The notes beneath the pieces are model-generated. The model was given only the letters and a program-made list of their open reading frames with translations, made no database searches and had not been told where the DNA came from. From an uncultured Prevotella sp. (GTDB lineage: Bacteria; Bacteroidota; Bacteroidia; Bacteroidales; Bacteroidaceae), in NCBI GenBank assembly GCA_900314995.1, contig OMXK01000001.1:91446-155445 (forward strand): a DNA stretch of 64,000 nucleotides. The letters are read 5' to 3'. Numbering within the stretch: position 1 is the stretch's first letter; every line of letters begins with the position of its first letter. Shown piece by piece: positions 61,657 through 64,000 of this stretch. Made by a program: the position numbers and the translations under genes.

Positions 61657-61730
61657 GCTTCAGTAGCTCAGTTGGTTAGAGCACCTGACTGTTAATCAGG
61701 GGGTCGTTGGTTCAAGCCATCGCTGCATAG
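61657..61730 (+). tRNA. tRNA-Asn (anticodon GTT) with a disrupted 3' third
   Basis: The D-arm, the anticodon arm (CCTGA / loop CTGTTAA / TCAGG, anticodon GTT at 61691-61693) and the T-loop TTCAAGC are standard for tRNA-Asn. The T-stem 3' strand (CATCG against GTTGG) and the acceptor (GCTTCAG against CTGCATA) pair badly. I read it as a tRNA-Asn whose 3' end was replaced, probably by integration or excision, so it may be non-functional. It has an intact promoter. Confidence 0.6.
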
Positions 61731-61741
61731 CATTGAAAAGC

Positions 61742-61777
61742 AAGGAGTTAGAGACAATCTGGCTCCTTTTCTTTTTC
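61742..61777 (+). terminator. Terminator-like hairpin after tRNA-Asn
   Basis: AAGGAG (61742-61747) pairs with CTCCTT (61763-61768), followed by TTCTTTTTC. This layout often occurs downstream of tRNA genes used as integration sites in Bacteroidales. Confidence 0.5.
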
Positions 61778-61793
61778 TATAATATTTCAAAGT

Positions 61794-61841
61794 TGCACCC
61801 AATTTGCACCCATTTTTGAATGATGCACCCAACCTGCACCC
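61794..61841. repeat. Four TGCACCC direct repeats (possible recombinase arm sites)
   Basis: TGCACCC at 61794-61800, 61805-61811, 61824-61830 and 61835-61841. Within each pair the repeats are 11 bp apart, one helical turn. They lie just after the damaged tRNA-Asn, where integrase arm-type sites would be expected. No integrase gene is present. Confidence 0.55.
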
Positions 61842-61884
61842 ACAACTTTTTCATACTGTTCTCCCTAATCTCAGAATATTTTCG

Positions 61885-61892
61885 TATCTTTG
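61885..61892 (+). promoter_or_regulatory. -7 box of the LuxR-type regulator
   Basis: TATCTTTG, 20 bp upstream of the ATG at 61913. Confidence 0.65.
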
Positions 61893-61912
61893 CAGCCGAA
61901 ACAAAGAGCAAT

Positions 61913-62668
61913 ATGGCACAGATAGACGATTTCTTTATGTACGAGAACCGTGTGGAGGGCATCACCGATGCCGACTACCAGCGGGCGCAGCTTTACGTGG
62001 AGGCGGCGCAGGCTTTCGCGCAGACCACCTACCAGAGCATCTACATCATCGACTACTACCGCAAGAACTTCCTCTACGTGTCGGACAATCCGCTCTTCCT
62101 CTGCGGCCATACTGCCGACGAGGTACGCCAGATGGGCTACGGCTTCTACCTAAGCCATGTTCCCGAGGACGAGGTGCCGATGCTGACCGAACTGAATCGC
62201 TCCGGCTTCCGCGCTTTCTACGACGAGCCCGTGGAGAACCGCCGCCAATGCATGATGTCCTACGACTTCCACATCACCCACGGCGACCGTCTGCTGCTTG
62301 TCAACCACAAGATTACGCCCCTTGCCATGACCACGGAAGGCCGCGTCTGGCTCGCACTTTGCACCGTCTCGCTCTCGCCCCACAAGGAGGCCGGACACAT
62401 CGAATTCTTCCAATTCCATACGGGCGAGAAGCGCGAGTACTCATTGGAGGCCCACCGATGGAAGAGCCGCGAGACCATCACCCTGAAGCCTGAGGAGAAG
62501 CAGATCCTGACACTCTCAGCCCAGGGCTATACCATGAAGGAGATAGCCGGGCAGATGCTCCGCTCGTTCGACACCGTGAAGTTCTACCGCCGCCAAATTT
62601 TCGAGAAACTCGACGTGCAGAACATCACCGAAGCCCTCGCCCTTGCCACCAACTACGGCCTTGTCTAA
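61913..62668 (+). CDS. LuxR-family regulator with N-terminal PAS-like domain
   Basis: 251 aa from MAQIDDFF. The N-terminal about 170 residues resemble a PAS-like sensory domain (IYIIDYYRKNFLYVSDN). The C-terminal LuxR/GerE HTH (about 185-250) has LKPEEKQILTLSAQGYTMKE, then an RSFDTVKFYRRQ recognition helix. The longer frame from 61820 would run through the TGCACCC repeats and the promoter. Target genes are unknown. Inverted repeats just downstream (62701-62753) are candidate binding sites or a terminator. Confidence 0.88.
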   Translation: MAQIDDFFMYENRVEGITDADYQRAQLYVEAAQAFAQTTYQSIYIIDYYRKNFLYVSDNPLFLCGHTADEVRQMGYGFYLSHVPEDEVPMLTELNRSGFRAFYDEPVENRRQCMMSYDFHITHGDRLLLVNHKITPLAMTTEGRVWLALCTVSLSPHKEAGHIEFFQFHTGEKREYSLEAHRWKSRETITLKPEEKQILTLSAQGYTMKEIAGQMLRSFDTVKFYRRQIFEKLDVQNITEALALATNYGLV

Positions 62669-62700
62669 GCCGTCATCCTCACGATTTTAACATATTTTGT

Positions 62701-62753
62701 TACCCAAATGGGTAATTTTTCATCCCCGCGATGCAGAATTACCCATTTGGGTA
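62701..62753. repeat. 17-bp perfect inverted repeat
   Basis: TACCCAAATGGGTAATT (62701-62717) and AATTACCCATTTGGGTA (62737-62753) with a 19-bp loop. Each arm contains an ACCC-N4-GGGT dyad, and the left arm is followed by T-rich DNA, so it could act as a terminator, as paired operators, or both. Confidence 0.85.
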
Positions 62754-62815
62754 GTAGATTAATTTGGCCTTTTCATTTATTTTGCAGGCAAAAAGCGAAA
62801 TAATTCTGAAAAATA

Positions 62816-63298
62816 ATGATTATGGACAGACATTCAAAATTCGGTTTGAAAACCATGTGTGTGTGGATTATATTCCTCACTGTGCTTTACGGTTCTTATG
62901 CCGTAGTTACTAATTCTCCTCTTAGCGGATTGCTTGACAAAGAGACAGGAGGATTCATCTCACTTGCATTCTTCGTGGCATGGGCACTTGTCTGGTTTGC
63001 CATCGGTCGGTACTTCAGTCGTGATTATGCCCAGAAAAAGGAAACTTGGAAGCGAGACTATCCTGCCATAGGTGAAGCGGAAATCGACAAGGCTTTTCGT
63101 GCTGAATATTTCTCACGTCTTGCCAAAATGCTTTCTATCGTATTCTTCTTTGCCGTTCTCGCTTATGTGGCTGCTAATGTCAGAGAAACAATTACGCTGA
63201 GAAGTGGAATCTACATCGGAACGCTGATGGTACTATCCATTATCTGTGGCATATACTATAAAAAGCACAGGAGAGATTGCCAATCCTCCGCAGGATGA
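62816..63298 (+). CDS. Small membrane protein of unknown function
   Basis: 160 aa (154 aa if the ATG at 62834 is the start; ATG 62822 also possible). Four hydrophobic segments (about 14-34, 46-65, 102-120, 130-148) surround a charged cytoplasmic loop with KKETWKRDYPAIGEAEIDKA. No family was recognised beyond a general resemblance to DUF3784-like small membrane proteins. It lies 147 bp after the LuxR gene on the same strand and may be its target. Confidence 0.65.
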   Translation: MIMDRHSKFGLKTMCVWIIFLTVLYGSYAVVTNSPLSGLLDKETGGFISLAFFVAWALVWFAIGRYFSRDYAQKKETWKRDYPAIGEAEIDKAFRAEYFSRLAKMLSIVFFFAVLAYVAANVRETITLRSGIYIGTLMVLSIICGIYYKKHRRDCQSSAG

Positions 63299-63495
63299 TA
63301 TCAACTTCTTTAGTCTATGCATAGGAGTGTCATTCTCGTATAAGTTCAACGCCACCCGCACGAAGTACAAGAATAGACCGCTACATCGCCGACCATCCAC
63401 CCATCGAGACCTTCCCCCGCTTCTACCTCGTCCTGCTCCGTCAGCCGATAGCCCCGATGGAAGCCGACGGCATGAGCCGCGTGTATCAAATGTAA
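63299..63495 (+). pseudogene. Remnant of a barrel protein C-terminus joined to another gene tail
   Basis: In one frame, about 63303-63377 reads FFSLCIGVSFSYKFNATRTK and then YKNR, the usual ending of OMP_b-brl_3-type barrels. In the next frame, 63373-63495 reads YIADHPPIETFPRFYLVLLR and then PIAPMEADGMSRVYQM, stop, the end of an unrelated protein. Neither piece has a start. I take this as a recombination scar beside the intact barrel gene that follows. Confidence 0.5.
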
Positions 63496-63519
63496 CAATG
63501 GTTAAAACTCAATAGCAAA

Positions 63520-64000
63520 ATGAAAAGACTGATTCTATTTTCCATGATGAGCCTCGTGGCGATAGCTTCGACAGCACAGAGCATCAGCGGACGGGTGATT
63601 GACGAGCAGGCCCAGCCGATGCCATTTGCAAACGTTGTGCTCGTCAGCCGTGCCGATTCCGCTTTCATTGCTGGAGCCGTAACGAAGGATGACGGAACTT
63701 TCAGCATCAATACCGATAAGCAAGATGGTCTGCTGAAAGTATCGAGTATAGGATATATAACAAAGTATATCGACGCACGACAGGTGGGCGACATACAGAT
63801 GCAGCCCGACACGCAGATGTTGAGAGAGGTGACGGTGAAAGGAAGCATTCCAACTCATAAACTGACAGCCGAAGGCTTGCAGACCAACGTGGAAAACACC
63901 GTTTTGAGCAAGCTAGGCACTGCTAACGATGTGCTTGCCCATATACCGGGCTTGCAGAAAAACGGCGATGATTATAGCGTGTTTGGCAAAGGCACTCCTA
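63520..64000 (+). CDS. Outer membrane beta-barrel protein, N-terminal part (3' end outside window)
   Basis: 160 residues seen, open at the window end. Signal peptide to about residue 19 (ASTAQ). A CarboxypepD_reg-like domain follows (SGRVIDEQAQPMPFANVVLV at about 21-40), then the start of a plug-like region (NDVLAHIPGLQKNGDDYSVF). Same family as the barrel at 21979-24768. The C-terminus of a sister copy lies directly upstream as a remnant, which points to past tandem duplication. Confidence 0.85.
   Translation, partial: MKRLILFSMMSLVAIASTAQSISGRVIDEQAQPMPFANVVLVSRADSAFIAGAVTKDDGTFSINTDKQDGLLKVSSIGYITKYIDARQVGDIQMQPDTQMLREVTVKGSIPTHKLTAEGLQTNVENTVLSKLGTANDVLAHIPGLQKNGDDYSVFGKGTP

Overview
The window comes from a Bacteroidales bacterium, most likely a Prevotella-type member of the Prevotellaceae. 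Three things point there: a cell-wall/division cluster in Bacteroidetes order; promoters with the Bacteroidetes -7 box TAnnTTTG in front of most first genes; and families largely confined to that phylum (OMP_b-brl_3-type barrels, AraC and LuxR regulators with envelope domains, a T9SS-type sorting tail). The species cannot be named from the sequence alone.

Layout. 1-12.6 kb: the dcw cluster (ftsI tail, murE, mraY, murD, ftsW, murG, murC, ftsQ, ftsA, ftsZ), all on +. 12.6-16.2 kb: recO, tRNA-Glu, rpsT, gyrB. 16.2-22 kb: an accessory patch of decayed or trimmed genes (a frameshifted ORF, a VapE-like ATPase, a small barrel protein, a 34-aa secreted ORF, a lipoprotein/LuxR-HTH remnant, an AAA ATPase, an Rpn-like tail) bracketed by two copies of a GGGCGCAAAA palindrome. 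22-27.2 kb: a tight blaI-blaR1-lipoprotein-outer membrane barrel operon. 27.4-32.6 kb: butyrate kinase and phosphate butyryltransferase in convergent orientation, then a GH95 fucosidase with a coupled AraC regulator. 32.6-37.5 kb: a DUF3109 protein, ung, gpmI, rnhB, sufS. 37.5-41.8 kb: five secreted proteins resembling separated FlgT/LPP20/CsgG-type domains. 42-47.8 kb: tandem paralogous lipoproteins, a T9SS-type lipase and an AraC regulator. 47.8-54.9 kb: sufD and sufC, then an oppositely oriented binding-protein / Cache-HAMP-PP2C phosphatase / STAS operon, then sufB. 55-61.5 kb: infB, nusA, rimP and an S41 protease. 61.6-64 kb: a tRNA-Asn with a damaged 3' third, recombinase-like repeats, a LuxR regulator, a small membrane protein, a gene remnant, and the start of another barrel protein.

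How it fits together. The chromosome core (division, translation, Fe-S assembly) is intact, but the suf genes lie in three pieces separated by envelope and signalling modules. Four points stand out. (i) The BlaR1-like peptidase and the lipoprotein beside it appear to share a sensor-like domain, and two 19-bp inverted repeats flank the blaI promoter. (ii) The five-gene secreted cluster seems to be transcribed into sufS and rnhB. (iii) The phosphatase/STAS operon is led by a solitary NMT1-type binding protein, with no permease and no anti-sigma kinase. (iv) Several short repeat families are present, including 7-bp periodic arrays in inverted pairs. Some of these have gone in frame into coding genes (DUF3109, rnhB and probably sufD).
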